Shown: positions 16,674-25,677, numbered from the stretch's first letter. The stretch is DNA of 64,000 bases from Bacteroidota bacterium (GCA_023428755.1 JAEYWX010000027.1:1-64000); one strand, 5' to 3'. Numbers and translations are program-made. The notes: generated from the sequence alone by a model not told the origin.

Positions 16674-17627
16674 TTATTTATTTTTTTGTTGAATGATAAA
16701 GACACCGGGTACTGCACGCTGCCCCTCTTTATCACTGGGCTTAATGGTTTCTTTGCCATTCACCAGCATACAACTGCTGCCGCCACCATCAAGGTTTAAC
16801 GCTTCCACACATCCGAGATCAAGTAATAGTTTTGCAAGCTGCGTTAACGAAGCACCTTCTGCAACGCCCGGCATACGTCCCTGTACCACAAGAATAATGA
16901 GCTTACCATCGGCTGTGTAACCCATGGCGGTCCGGGGATGTTTATCGTCAATCGCTTTGCCTATGAACATGCGTTCGTCATTGTTACTCACTGCAATGTT
17001 TCCGTTTTGTATCAATGTAGGCCCACCTGCAATAGCTGACTGCATCTTCCATTTAGCAGAACGCTTCAACAACTGTTGATTCAACACTGTTGGAAATGAA
17101 TCTTTATAAAAGCCGGGTACTTGTTGAAATGCTTTTGCAAAGCGTGCAGATGAATCAGTGTACAACCAGGCAACATCTGCCTTTCGTTTTTTACTGATGC
17201 CGATCGCTGAACGAAATGTATGCATATACAGCAGTGTATCTTTCCCTCTCATTGCTGTTGAATGCACATTGTACGATACAAGCTTCCCGTCTTTTATCAC
17301 TGCATTCAAATTTCGGTTGCTGGCAAAATCAAAGAAAGTTCCATTCACTACCAGCAATGGCTGTTGATTCTTTTCATAAAACTGTTGTGGAGTAAACCTG
17401 CGCTGAAAGGTTGTATCCGTCGTAAAATTCAGCTTTCTGTCTTTCAAATCTGCAATTACATAATACGCAACATTCGGTTTGCCTTCAATCAAATCAGTTT
17501 TTGTAAATACGTGTACAGATGAAGGCAATGATCCATACAGCGAATCAACATTCTGCCACTTCACCTGCGCCAAACAAAAAGGAGCAGTGATGATGTACAA
17601 CACTGCTCCGAGTAATAGTTTCTTCAT
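16674..17627 (-). CDS. Exported phosphodiester glycosidase (NAGPA) family protein
   Basis: This 317-aa protein has a signal peptide (MKKLLLGAVLYIITAPFCLAQ). The NAGPA/DUF2233 core is visible: PLLVVNGTFFDF near residue 90, AIAGGPTLIQNG, KHPRTAMGYTADGKLIILVV and the signature ALNLDGGGSSCMLVNGK. Family members cleave phosphodiester-linked sugars or act on cell-envelope glycans; the substrate here is unknown. The ATG overlaps the lipA stop by 4 nt (ATGA), so it is translationally coupled to lipA, although no functional link to lipoylation is apparent. Confidence 0.88.
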   Translation of the reverse strand: MKKLLLGAVLYIITAPFCLAQVKWQNVDSLYGSLPSSVHVFTKTDLIEGKPNVAYYVIADLKDRKLNFTTDTTFQRRFTPQQFYEKNQQPLLVVNGTFFDFASNRNLNAVIKDGKLVSYNVHSTAMRGKDTLLYMHTFRSAIGISKKRKADVAWLYTDSSARFAKAFQQVPGFYKDSFPTVLNQQLLKRSAKWKMQSAIAGGPTLIQNGNIAVSNNDERMFIGKAIDDKHPRTAMGYTADGKLIILVVQGRMPGVAEGASLTQLAKLLLDLGCVEALNLDGGGSSCMLVNGKETIKPSDKEGQRAVPGVFIIQQKNK

Positions 17628-18562
17628 AAAAATTTATGCAAAAAATTTGCTTTCTCTTCTTCCCATTTTGCTTTGCCATATCCGGGAAGTACATGTTTTT
17701 CGCTGTGATAGCTTGAACGCACCAACGGACCACTTTCTACATAATCCAATCCTATGGTATAACCAATTTCTCTGTACTCAGCAAACTCATCGGGATGCAC
17801 AAAACGTTGTACGGCCAAATGTTTTTTAGTGGGTTGCAGGTACTGACCAATGGTTACCACATCAACCCCATTATTTTTCAAATCATGTAAGGTCTGGATC
17901 ACTTCTTCTTTTGTTTCACCCAAACCAAGCATAATGCCGCTCTTCACCCGCATACCATTTTCTTTCAGGTAACGCAACACATCCATACTACGCCAGTATT
18001 TTGCCTGGATCCGCACCTGCCTTGTTAAACGTTCTACTGTTTCAATATTGTGCGATACAACTTCGGGATGCGCTTCAACGATACGCTGTACATTCTCCAT
18101 CTGTCCTTTAAAATCAGGGATCAAGGTTTCCAATGTTGTATCGGGATTCAATGCTTTTACTGCACGAATGGTGTTGTACCAGATAATACTGCCACCGTCT
18201 TTAATTTCATCACGATCAACAGAAGTAAGTACGGCATGCTTCACCTTCATTAAATGAATGGCTTCGGCTACACGTTGCGGTTCGTCCCAATCGATCGGAT
18301 CTGGCCGGCCTGTTGCTACCGCACAAAAACCACAGCTGCGGGTACAGGTATTGCCCAATATCATAAACGTGGCTGTGCCTTCGCCCCAGCACTCGCCCAT
18401 GTTGGGACAATTACCACTTTCGCAAATGGTATGAAGTTTATGTGTATCAACGAGGTTACGTACGTTCTTGTATGATTCACCGATGGGCAGGCGCACACGC
18501 AGCCAATCCGGTTTTTTTGGTTTCTGCTCTGCGGCAGATTCATTCACTACAATTTCCTGCAT
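17624..18562 (-). CDS. lipA: Lipoyl synthase
   Basis: This 312-aa radical SAM enzyme inserts two sulfur atoms into octanoyl groups on lipoyl domains. It carries the auxiliary cluster cysteines CESGNCPNMGEC at residues 47, 52 and 58 and the radical SAM motif CTRSCGFC at 73, 77 and 80. It ends with the family-typical GPLVRSSYHSEK. Length and motifs are complete. It follows the upstream beta-barrel gene by 30 nt and overlaps the NAGPA gene by 4 nt, forming a three-gene unit. No lipB is in this window. Confidence 0.97.
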   Translation of the reverse strand: MQEIVVNESAAEQKPKKPDWLRVRLPIGESYKNVRNLVDTHKLHTICESGNCPNMGECWGEGTATFMILGNTCTRSCGFCAVATGRPDPIDWDEPQRVAEAIHLMKVKHAVLTSVDRDEIKDGGSIIWYNTIRAVKALNPDTTLETLIPDFKGQMENVQRIVEAHPEVVSHNIETVERLTRQVRIQAKYWRSMDVLRYLKENGMRVKSGIMLGLGETKEEVIQTLHDLKNNGVDVVTIGQYLQPTKKHLAVQRFVHPDEFAEYREIGYTIGLDYVESGPLVRSSYHSEKHVLPGYGKAKWEEEKANFLHKFL

Positions 18563-18592
18563 AATTTCAACTAAATGAGGGGCAAAGTTAGG

Positions 18593-19423
18593 CTACTTTC
18601 GTTTACCAAACAGAATGGCGATATAGCCATTAAAAAACACCTGCTGCGGAGGGTTTAAGAGCATGATCTCTACCTTACGGCTGTAGGCTTCCAGGTTTAA
18701 TCCAATTTCAATGGCAGCAACGGTTTCGTTGAAACGGCCATAGTCGAAACGCAATGCCGCTTTTGCATGAACCCCCGGAACTACTTTCATTTCGCCCCAG
18801 CCTTTACGAAGGCCGGTTCCTGAAATAATATTCCCGGGTGCCAGAAACGCCGCACTGTCTTCCTGTGTATATTTTATATCCCGTGTACCATCGGGGCCAC
18901 CGTTATCAAAAACTCTTACATAATACGGACGCTCCAAACCCACTGCCAATCCACCACCATAGATTGAATAAATGGCCACACCGTTTTTATTGGTTTTTCC
19001 ACCAATCATCCGTTGCTGACCATACGATAATTTCGCCTGGTAAAAACTATTTCGCTTTCCATAAACATACGGCGTACCAAAAAAAGAAAAGCCTCCGCCT
19101 GCAGGTATCTGTAATGATTTTTTCTGCTCTTTGGTATGTCGTTTTTCGTTTAATTCAATTGAAAAATAATTCGCCAGTTTCGGATTCTTCATGTATGCTT
19201 TTTCATACATCAATCCCAAACCATCTGTATTGAGGCGCACACCAAACACACTTTGTTTATTAAAGATGAGCGCTCCTTCTTCCTGTTGGCGGATGAGGTT
19301 ATCAATTTTTTGGCGACGTTCTTCTTTTTTGGCACTACGCTCCGTTCTGCGATCATTTTTTTCCTGCGCAAACGATCCTACTGCAAGTACAACGAAACAA
19401 ATGTTCAGGATGATTCTTTTCAC
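18593..19423 (-). CDS. Exported beta-barrel-like protein, hypothetical
   Basis: This 276-aa protein has a signal peptide (MKRIILNICFVVLAVGSFAQ) and then a charged linker rich in R, K and E (residues 22-45). A body of alternating strands follows, with FGVRLNTDGLGLMYEKAYM, FYQAKLSYGQQRMIGGKTNK and a C-terminal strand NGYIAILFGKRK. This looks like an outer-membrane barrel or barrel-like fold of unknown role, recurrent in this phylum next to core genes. It is the first gene of the unit with lipA. Confidence 0.7.
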   Translation of the reverse strand: MKRIILNICFVVLAVGSFAQEKNDRRTERSAKKEERRQKIDNLIRQQEEGALIFNKQSVFGVRLNTDGLGLMYEKAYMKNPKLANYFSIELNEKRHTKEQKKSLQIPAGGGFSFFGTPYVYGKRNSFYQAKLSYGQQRMIGGKTNKNGVAIYSIYGGGLAVGLERPYYVRVFDNGGPDGTRDIKYTQEDSAAFLAPGNIISGTGLRKGWGEMKVVPGVHAKAALRFDYGRFNETVAAIEIGLNLEAYSRKVEIMLLNPPQQVFFNGYIAILFGKRK

Positions 19424-19525
19424 AAGCCTTGTATTATTGTTTGATGGTAAATTTACAGATTAAAACGATAGATGTCACATTGTGGTATCTTGCCGGCCAA
19501 AACTTCACAAATAAATTAACAGGAT

Positions 19526-19930
19526 ATGACTTCTTCCATTGTTTACAAAGGTGAATTACGAACTGAAGCTGTTCACCTCCACAGCCAATCGGCTATTGAA
19601 ACAGACGCTCCATTGGATAACCAGGGAAAAGCGGAACGGTTTTCACCCACCGACCTTTTGGCTACATCATTAGGTAGTTGTATGATGACCATTATGGGAA
19701 TCAAAGCACGGGACATGCAACTTGACCTCACCGGTGTAAAAATCGATATTCAAAAACACATGAAAGCAGACCCACGCCGTGTTGCCGGTATCGACGTACA
19801 TTTTCATTTTCCCGATCATATTCAGTTAGATGAAAAACAGAAAACGATCCTGCAAAATGCAGCCCTCACCTGCCCTGTTGCAAAAAGTATCCATCCTGAT
19901 ATTGAGCAGCGGGTAGAATTTAACTGGTAA
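19526..19930 (+). CDS. OsmC-family peroxiredoxin-like protein
   Basis: This 134-aa cytosolic protein reduces organic hydroperoxides if it behaves like the OsmC/Ohr family. The paired cysteines sit in LATSLGSCMMTIMG (Cys52) and AALTCPVAKSIHPD (Cys116). The PTDLLATSLG motif and the N-terminal YKGELRTEAVH strand are typical of the YhfA/OsmC branch. It is transcribed convergently with the DUF2851 gene, and the two coding ends overlap by 11 nt. Confidence 0.9.
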   Translation: MTSSIVYKGELRTEAVHLHSQSAIETDAPLDNQGKAERFSPTDLLATSLGSCMMTIMGIKARDMQLDLTGVKIDIQKHMKADPRRVAGIDVHFHFPDHIQLDEKQKTILQNAALTCPVAKSIHPDIEQRVEFNW

Positions 19931-21197
19931 CTGTTTTTTTGAGAATACTGTTGCCGATCGCACATTGCAAACATTGCTTTGCATCGCAATAGTTTTTTTT
20001 GAGATAGAGCAATGCCTGCGAATCAAAAGCAGATTGATGGGTAACGCCGATGGCTTCCCATTGCTGTGTAATGCGGTTTTGCTCTTTTTTCATTTGCTGC
20101 AACCACTGCACTGCTTTTTCTTTAGCAGGTTCATCGTTGTGTTCGGCCGCATAAACAAACAGTACAGGAATTACACAGTTGATGAGCAGGTTATCGATCA
20201 TTGCTTTACCCAACTGTTTTTTCCGGTAAGCCGCCGGCTCATCAAACACATAATGATAATGCCAGTAATCGTTTGCTGTAACCGTAAACATTTCACGGAT
20301 GGCATCAACTGATTTTGCTTCCAGCACTTTGGAAAAAAGATGACTGGATTGGTGAATAAGCTTTGCCAGTTGTGCCAGTCGAATGCTTGGAAAATTAGAC
20401 GGACGCATGCGCAAAAACTGAAGTAGTTGTTTCACCGGTTTCAGTTTATACTTCGTTTGCAGAAACCGATATTCTTTTTGCAACATGATGGGATATTCTT
20501 CAGTAAATTTTCCGTTGAGCATTCCTGCCTGTCCCATCAACATGGCTTCTACCTGGTGAATTTGTTTTTTGTGTTTGGCCAATAATGTAACGGGTAGTGT
20601 TTGTGCCATTGCTTCAAACACATCAGCATTCAGTGGCGTACCAAAACTGCGGGCCAGCAATTGCCAAAACGTTTCTTCCCAATGTTGTTTTGTGCTGTGT
20701 AACAGGTTGCGGATCTGTTCGCTCTTTTGTTGCAGCCGTTCGGCAATCATCCGCTCTTTCCAACTGCTCCATACAATTTCGTTTACATCTTTTGCCTGCT
20801 TTTCGCAGGGAATAAATGCATCCTGCAACATGAATTGTTCATAGCGTTGTAAAAACGATGTTGAAATTCGATCCTTCAATTCCAGTACCGGAATCGCATT
20901 AACATCTTCCTGGTCATGTTCATACACCACATGTAAAATAATGTTTTGATAATGCGGATCGTTTGTATGACGATGTTTTATCCAATCGCTGGTTTTGAGA
21001 TGCAGTTCCACATTGCCTGCCCAGGTAACATTGTTGATGTGAATAGTGGCGTGTAAAAAATCGGGACCTTGATTACTATTGAGTAATCCCTGTGACTTGA
21101 TGGAAACAGGTTCCTGCGAAACTGTTTGCAGATTCTCTTTGTTGAAATAAAGATGTTGCCAGATGAATTGTAACAGGTGCTCGTTCATAGCAGGCAT
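19920..21197 (-). CDS. DUF2851 family protein
   Basis: This 425-aa cytosolic protein has the DUF2851 N-terminal pattern NEHLLQFIWQHLYFNKENL, then LNSNQGPDFLHATIHINN, TWAGNVELHLKTSDWIKH, and HYQNIILHVVYEHDQ. The conserved GPDF, E and HxxSDW residues look like a metal-dependent nuclease-like core (PD-(D/E)xK-type), but that is inference. The C-terminus has CDAKQCLQCAIGNSIL, a small cysteine cluster. The start may be the second methionine (21188). The function is undetermined. Confidence 0.85.
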   Translation of the reverse strand: MPAMNEHLLQFIWQHLYFNKENLQTVSQEPVSIKSQGLLNSNQGPDFLHATIHINNVTWAGNVELHLKTSDWIKHRHTNDPHYQNIILHVVYEHDQEDVNAIPVLELKDRISTSFLQRYEQFMLQDAFIPCEKQAKDVNEIVWSSWKERMIAERLQQKSEQIRNLLHSTKQHWEETFWQLLARSFGTPLNADVFEAMAQTLPVTLLAKHKKQIHQVEAMLMGQAGMLNGKFTEEYPIMLQKEYRFLQTKYKLKPVKQLLQFLRMRPSNFPSIRLAQLAKLIHQSSHLFSKVLEAKSVDAIREMFTVTANDYWHYHYVFDEPAAYRKKQLGKAMIDNLLINCVIPVLFVYAAEHNDEPAKEKAVQWLQQMKKEQNRITQQWEAIGVTHQSAFDSQALLYLKKNYCDAKQCLQCAIGNSILKKTVTS

Positions 21198-21294
21198 GTT
21201 GAACGGTTAAAACAGTGATTGATTACACAAATTCAATACCCTGTTATAAAAGTAAAACAATCTGCAAGTAATCGAAAATTATATTTTAAATTAT

Positions 21295-21864
21295 TTACAT
21301 ATTTTCCATTTGCTGCAGTGCCCGCACCACCCTGCTTACCGGCAAGCCCATTACATTGTAGAAATCGCCTTTTACACGTTTGATGCCTACTACGCCGATC
21401 CATTCCTGTATTGCATATGCACCGGCTTTATCGTAAGGTTGATATTTATCTACGTAAAATTCAATTTGTTTGCTGCTGAGTTGGTGAAATTCTACTTCGG
21501 TAATATCAGCAAACGCTGTTTCCGTATCATCCCGCATCAGCACCACACCTGTTATCACCTGGTGTGTTTGCCCCGACAACTCACTTAAAATTTCGATGGC
21601 ATTTTCCCGGTTCACGGGTTTACCAATAACTTTTCCATTCAACACAACAATTGTATCAGCTGCCAGAATCAGCCGGTCGTGGCTTAATTCATCTTTCACC
21701 GCCAATGCTTTGTTGCGGGCAATGTACACCGGCACTTTTTCAATACTCAGCGAAGCCGGATACATTTCATCTGTTTCCTTTACCATCACATCGAATGGAA
21801 TTTCGGCCCATTCCAGTAATTGTTTACGCCGGGGCGATTGGGAAGCAAGAATGATTCGTTCCAT
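21295..21864 (-). CDS. maf: Maf-type nucleoside triphosphate pyrophosphatase
   Basis: This 189-aa protein hydrolyses dTTP/UTP-like or modified nucleotides to monophosphates (housecleaning). Motifs are IILASQSPRRKQLLEWA at the N-terminus, LILAADTIVVLNGKVIGKP, GQTHQVITGVVL, and YDKAGAYAIQEWIGVVGIKR. Complete length. Its ATG overlaps the UbiA stop by 1 nt, so it is the last gene of the operon DUF2520 - KdsC-like - UbiA - maf. Confidence 0.94.
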   Translation of the reverse strand: MERIILASQSPRRKQLLEWAEIPFDVMVKETDEMYPASLSIEKVPVYIARNKALAVKDELSHDRLILAADTIVVLNGKVIGKPVNRENAIEILSELSGQTHQVITGVVLMRDDTETAFADITEVEFHQLSSKQIEFYVDKYQPYDKAGAYAIQEWIGVVGIKRVKGDFYNVMGLPVSRVVRALQQMENM

Positions 21865-22808
21865 CAGGCAAAAAATTTAAACAAGATCATCGAAACAATT
21901 CCGGTGAAGATCACTGCTTTGATCCATTTACTCAGTAAAGTGAAATCGCTTGTTTTTGTTGCTTTGAATAAGAGGTATACGATATAAGCTGTTGGAAGAA
22001 TGATCAACAGCAAATTGTAGCCGGCCGCTACCCACATGCGGAACTGCAACACATAAAACATCACCACAATCAATAACACCAGCAGTATTACCAGCCAGAT
22101 CGAAACAAATACTTTTGAAAAGGAAACACCCCACACAATCGGCATGGTTTTACAACCATACTTCGCATCGCCTTCCATATCCTCAATATCTTTCACCACT
22201 TCACGGATGAGTGTGATGATAAATGCAAAACTTGAATAGAGAATGGCCAGCCGCAATAATTTTTGATGAGATCCGGGTTGTACAGGATGCATCAAATCAA
22301 CTTGCTGATGAATGGTAAGCAAATACACCACAAACACCACCCATGCGGTTAACAGCGAAATGAGGATATTCCCCGTCAGCAATCGTTTTTTAAATGTGGT
22401 GCTGTAAAACCATAAGACAAACACACAGCCCATGTTGGCAAATCCAATGATCCAGTTACCATTCTGCAAGCCAATATAAAAACCCATGAGTACACCGGCA
22501 AATGAAAAGAACATGTGAAAGAAAATAGCCCAGCGACGACTAATGCTCCGGTCAACTACCATCCGGTCGGGTTTATTCACCAGGTCAATATTGAGATCAA
22601 AATAATCGTTGATCACATAACCCGCTGCTGCAATAAAAACAGATGAAATACAAAGAATCAGAAACAGTTGATGATACTCTCTCGTCATGTATAAATCGCC
22701 AAACATCACAGGTTCTACCACACAATAGAAAAACAATACCTGTGTTAATGCAATAAAAACAAGGTTGGGCCAACGAATGAGTTTAAAAAAATCGGAGAGT
22801 TTTTGCAT
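21864..22808 (-). CDS. UbiA-family prenyltransferase
   Basis: This 314-aa integral membrane enzyme has about eight or nine transmembrane helices. The prenyl-diphosphate binding motif NDYFDLNIDLVNKPDR is at about residues 69-84, and the second aspartate motif REVVKDIEDMEGDAKYGCK lies near 205. In this phylum such proteins are annotated as geranylgeranylglycerol-phosphate geranylgeranyltransferase-like; the real substrate is not certain. The frame extends 27 codons upstream, but that part is translated from an intergenic repeat. ATG 22808 (MQKLSDFFKLIRWPN) is the normal start. Confidence 0.88.
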   Translation of the reverse strand: MQKLSDFFKLIRWPNLVFIALTQVLFFYCVVEPVMFGDLYMTREYHQLFLILCISSVFIAAAGYVINDYFDLNIDLVNKPDRMVVDRSISRRWAIFFHMFFSFAGVLMGFYIGLQNGNWIIGFANMGCVFVLWFYSTTFKKRLLTGNILISLLTAWVVFVVYLLTIHQQVDLMHPVQPGSHQKLLRLAILYSSFAFIITLIREVVKDIEDMEGDAKYGCKTMPIVWGVSFSKVFVSIWLVILLVLLIVVMFYVLQFRMWVAAGYNLLLIILPTAYIVYLLFKATKTSDFTLLSKWIKAVIFTGIVSMILFKFFA

Positions 22809-22829
22809 CAGTGAATTTATGCTGTGAAG

Positions 22830-22946
22830 ATAAGCTGGAATCGGCGAATAGGAATTTGGATTTGGGAATTGGGGATCAGGAACGCACAAATTGCGAAAAT
22901 GTTCTTACATCTTACTTCCTACATCCTAAATCAGACATCTTACAAG
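22830..22946. repeat. Degenerate word-like intergenic repeats
   Basis: This 131-bp gap consists of two low-complexity tracts. One, at 22838-22882, is made of AATTTGGATTTGGGAATTGG-like units. The other, at 22904-22944, is made of ACATCTTACTTCCTACATCC-like units that end with another CATCTTAC. The units are 6-8 nt variants of one another, not exact copies. Confidence 0.6.
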
Positions 22947-23464
22947 GCACTTACAGTCTGCGCATCCACCACCCAATCATCATTTAACTTCAGCACTTTT
23001 TCGATCACTTCCCGCACACAACCTTTGCCGCCGTTGATCGTGGAAATAAACGTTGACACGGCCTTGATCTCCGGTACAGCATCGGCCGGACAGGCAGCAA
23101 GCCCTACCAGTTTCATTACTTCCAGATCAGGAATATCATCGCCCATAAACAGGGTTTCTTCCCACTTTAAATGATTCGATAAAAGAAACTGCGCCAACAC
23201 TTCTTCTTTGTCTTTCACTTTCATAAACACATTGCGGACTCCCAGATATTCCAGGCGTTCGGCTGATGGTTTGCTTACACTGCCGGAAATTACCACCACA
23301 TTGTATCCTTTCTTTACCGCTAACTGTAATGCATAACCGTCTTTTATGTTCATGGTGCGGATATACTCATTGCCGGGCATGATGATGAGTGAGCCATCGG
23401 TCAACACACCATCCATATCAAATACAAATGTTTTGATCTGCGAAAAGCGTTCGAGAAGATTCAT
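22940..23464 (-). CDS. KdsC-like HAD phosphatase
   Basis: This 174-aa HAD-superfamily subclass C0 phosphatase resembles 3-deoxy-D-manno-octulosonate 8-phosphate phosphatase (Kdo synthesis for lipopolysaccharide). Motif I is FDMDGVLTDGS with Asp16 and Asp18. Motif II is VVISGSVSKPSAERL, motif III is VKDKEEVL, and motif IV is MGDDIPDLEVM. Length is normal for KdsC. It follows the DUF2520 gene by 24 nt. The substrate is not proven; other sugar-phosphate phosphatases have the same architecture. Confidence 0.87.
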   Translation of the reverse strand: MNLLERFSQIKTFVFDMDGVLTDGSLIIMPGNEYIRTMNIKDGYALQLAVKKGYNVVVISGSVSKPSAERLEYLGVRNVFMKVKDKEEVLAQFLLSNHLKWEETLFMGDDIPDLEVMKLVGLAACPADAVPEIKAVSTFISTINGGKGCVREVIEKVLKLNDDWVVDAQTVSAL

Positions 23465-23488
23465 ACGTAATTATTGCAGCTGAAGTTC

Positions 23489-24256
23489 TTACTTTTTTCG
23501 ATACAGCCTGCGGATACTCTCTGAAAGTTCGTGGTACAGGTCCTGCAGGTGTTCATCAATTTCCAGCAGCATCAAATGTTTTTTGATGGTTTCTTCATCG
23601 CCCCTGCGTGCGGGGCCGGTTTGCATATCCACTGCCCTGCCCTGTGTTAACCGGCAGGCCACTTCAATGATCAATGGATGCAATAACTTAAAATCAAGTT
23701 TGCGGTCGTTGCAGTAATCTTCCGTTAAGGCATATAAATGATTGGTGAAGTTGCTTACCATTACTGCTGCCAAATGCATTTTCAATCTCGTATCATCATC
23801 GGCCGGCTGCACATTATCGGAGAAGGATGCTGCAAAATCGGCCAGTAACACATTCACTTCATCCGAATTGCCATCCACCAAAAAAGGGACGGGCGGAATA
23901 ACAATCATTTCTTTCCGTAAACTCTGTAAGGGGTATAATACTCCATAATTAGGCGAACTGTTACGCAACACATCTTTGCTTACACTGCCGGCTGTGTGTA
24001 CCAGTATTTTTCGTTTCAACCGTAACTGCGTTGCCAGTTCGGGAATGGCACTGTCGGTGACAGCCATAATGCAGATATCAGCTTCGGTTGTAATGTCGTC
24101 AAGAGATGCAATGGCTTTTGCGTTCACCTTAGCCGCCAATGCTTCGGCATGTGCTGCATTGCGGCTCCACACCTGCGCAATTGTGTGGTCTGCTTTTTTG
24201 ATCATTTTCGCCAGCACTGTGGCTGTATTTCCCGAACCAAGAAGAACAATATTCAT
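23489..24256 (-). CDS. Rossmann-fold / DUF2520 protein
   Basis: This 255-aa protein has an N-terminal NAD(P)-binding fold (MNIVLLGSGNTATVLAKMI) of the ProC/F420-oxidoreductase-like type. It also has a C-terminal helical DUF2520 domain (LHLAAVMVSNFTNHLYALTE-like region, then TGPARRGDEETIKKHLMLL). The overall shape is that of a small dehydrogenase such as ketopantoate reductase, but the substrate is unknown. ATG 24256 is preferred over a TTG three codons upstream. It is the first gene of the operon leading to maf. Confidence 0.88.
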   Translation of the reverse strand: MNIVLLGSGNTATVLAKMIKKADHTIAQVWSRNAAHAEALAAKVNAKAIASLDDITTEADICIMAVTDSAIPELATQLRLKRKILVHTAGSVSKDVLRNSSPNYGVLYPLQSLRKEMIVIPPVPFLVDGNSDEVNVLLADFAASFSDNVQPADDDTRLKMHLAAVMVSNFTNHLYALTEDYCNDRKLDFKLLHPLIIEVACRLTQGRAVDMQTGPARRGDEETIKKHLMLLEIDEHLQDLYHELSESIRRLYRKK

Positions 24257-24321
24257 ACATCGCAACAGTTAATGAAACGGAAGAAGTAATTTGCAACAAA
24301 GTAAATCATCCTGTTCAAAAA

Positions 24322-25164
24322 ATGAAACTCGCCCAAAAATTAGTGATCGGTTATTACCGCACCAAACTCAACATCTTTGCGAAACTATCGAAACGTAAAG
24401 CCGCCGAAAAAGCATTTGAATTATTCTGCACACCCTACACATCCAATAAAAAGAAGGCTCCGGCAGTATTTGAGAAAGCAGAAAAGCTGCATTTGAAATT
24501 TGAGCGATACAATCTTGTTGGTTATCGCTGGAATCATCCGCAACCCAAGAAAGCATTGATCCTGCATGGGTTTTCGTCTACCGTTAAAAAATTCGATCAT
24601 TTTGTAATGCCGCTGGTGAAGAAAGGTTACGAAGTAATTGCGTTTGATGCGCCCGCCCATGGCGACAGCAGCGGCACAACCATTAACGTTTACCAATACC
24701 GTGATACGATTCAAAAAGTGTACGAACGCTTCGGTCCCATTCATTCCTTTATTGCGCATTCGTTTGGCGGACTGGCACTTTCATCATTTATGGAAGAACA
24801 AGCTTACCAGGAAAATAAAAAACTGGTGTTGATTGCACCTGCTACCGAAACTGAAAGTGCACTCAAGAGCTTTGCAGATTTTTTGAAAATTGACGATGAA
24901 GTAGTGGAAGAAATGCGCAAGATCATTTTTGAAAAAAGCGGACATACCAGCGATAAAATTTCTGTACGCCATGCTGCGCAAAAAATAAAAGCGGATGTGT
25001 TGTGGATACACGATGAAGACGACGATGTTACCCCCTGGGCCGATGCAGAAAAAATAAAGCAGGACAATCATCCCAACTTTCAGTTCATGCTCACCAAAGG
25101 TTTAGGCCACCGGCGGATTTACAGAGATAATAAAGTGAAGAAGGCGATTATGGAGTTTTTGTAA
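24322..25164 (+). CDS. Alpha/beta hydrolase
   Basis: This 280-aa cytosolic serine hydrolase has the oxyanion-hole segment ALILHGFSSTVKKFDHFV and EVIAFDAPAHGDSSG. The nucleophile elbow IAHSFGGLALSSF has Ser at about residue 147. An acid is in LWIHDEDDDVTPW, and the catalytic histidine is in KGLGHRRIYRD near the C-terminus. Natural substrates are unknown; the fold covers esterases, lipases and lysophospholipase-like enzymes. It is divergent from the DUF2520 gene with a 65-bp shared promoter region. Confidence 0.9.
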   Translation: MKLAQKLVIGYYRTKLNIFAKLSKRKAAEKAFELFCTPYTSNKKKAPAVFEKAEKLHLKFERYNLVGYRWNHPQPKKALILHGFSSTVKKFDHFVMPLVKKGYEVIAFDAPAHGDSSGTTINVYQYRDTIQKVYERFGPIHSFIAHSFGGLALSSFMEEQAYQENKKLVLIAPATETESALKSFADFLKIDDEVVEEMRKIIFEKSGHTSDKISVRHAAQKIKADVLWIHDEDDDVTPWADAEKIKQDNHPNFQFMLTKGLGHRRIYRDNKVKKAIMEFL

Positions 25165-25165
25165 G

Positions 25166-25250
25166 TTGTTTGCACACCTGAAGGGTGTCTGTACAACTTG
25201 TACTTTTTAGTTTGTGATGTACAGTCACCCGTTGGGTGAACAGACATCAG
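25166..25250. repeat. Paired hairpin REP-like repeats (CACC..GGGTG)
   Basis: ACACCTGAAGGGTGT (25174-25188) and TCACCCGTTGGGTGA (25225-25239) are two related hairpins of 5-6 bp stems. They flank a segment containing two TGTACA words. They follow the hydrolase stop, where they may also help end transcription. Confidence 0.55.
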
Positions 25251-25294
25251 CCCCATCCCTGACTGCAAACATCCCCTCAGCCCTCCCCCGCCAA

Positions 25295-25302
25295 TATTTT
25301 TG
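25295..25302 (+). promoter_or_regulatory. -7 element TATTTTTG before the DGC gene
   Basis: TATTTTTG matches TAnnTTTG and overlaps the TTG at 25300 that could be mistaken for a start codon. The true ATG at 25324 lies 21 nt downstream, leaving a leader of roughly 15 nt. Confidence 0.55.
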
Positions 25303-25323
25303 CGTACAATAAATAATATACGC

Positions 25324-25677
25324 ATGGCTGATGTTAGCAAACCACTCGTTTACTCCTGTTCCGGCTGTTCCAGTGCGGCACAAATGGCCAATCATCTTGC
25401 CATTCAATTAGACCGTTCGGGCAAAGCCGAAATGTCGTGCATTGCAGGTGTGGGTGGAAATGTAAAAGCCTTGGTGAAAACAGCCAAGTCGGGCCGTAAG
25501 ATCATAGGCATCGACGGTTGTCCGCTTGCCTGCGTAAAAGCCTGTTTAAGTAATCATGACATCAGCCCCGATCAGTATTTCGAATTGTCGGGTTATGCTG
25601 TAAAAAAACAGAAAGGCGTTGATTTCGACATGGATGAAGCAAATTCAATTCTTGAACAGATTTTATTCAAACTGTAG
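25324..25677 (+). CDS. DGC-domain (putative zinc-binding) protein
   Basis: This 117-aa protein has conserved cysteines: YSCSGCSSAAQ (12, 15), MSCIAGVGG (39) and the DGC motif in IGIDGCPLACVKACL (66, 70, 74). The family is thought to bind metal, probably zinc, through these cysteines; its biological role is not established. ATG 25324 is chosen because the upstream TTG start would place the -7 promoter element inside the coding region. No ribosome-binding site is visible, which is common in this phylum. It is transcribed alone. Confidence 0.9.
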   Translation: MADVSKPLVYSCSGCSSAAQMANHLAIQLDRSGKAEMSCIAGVGGNVKALVKTAKSGRKIIGIDGCPLACVKACLSNHDISPDQYFELSGYAVKKQKGVDFDMDEANSILEQILFKL

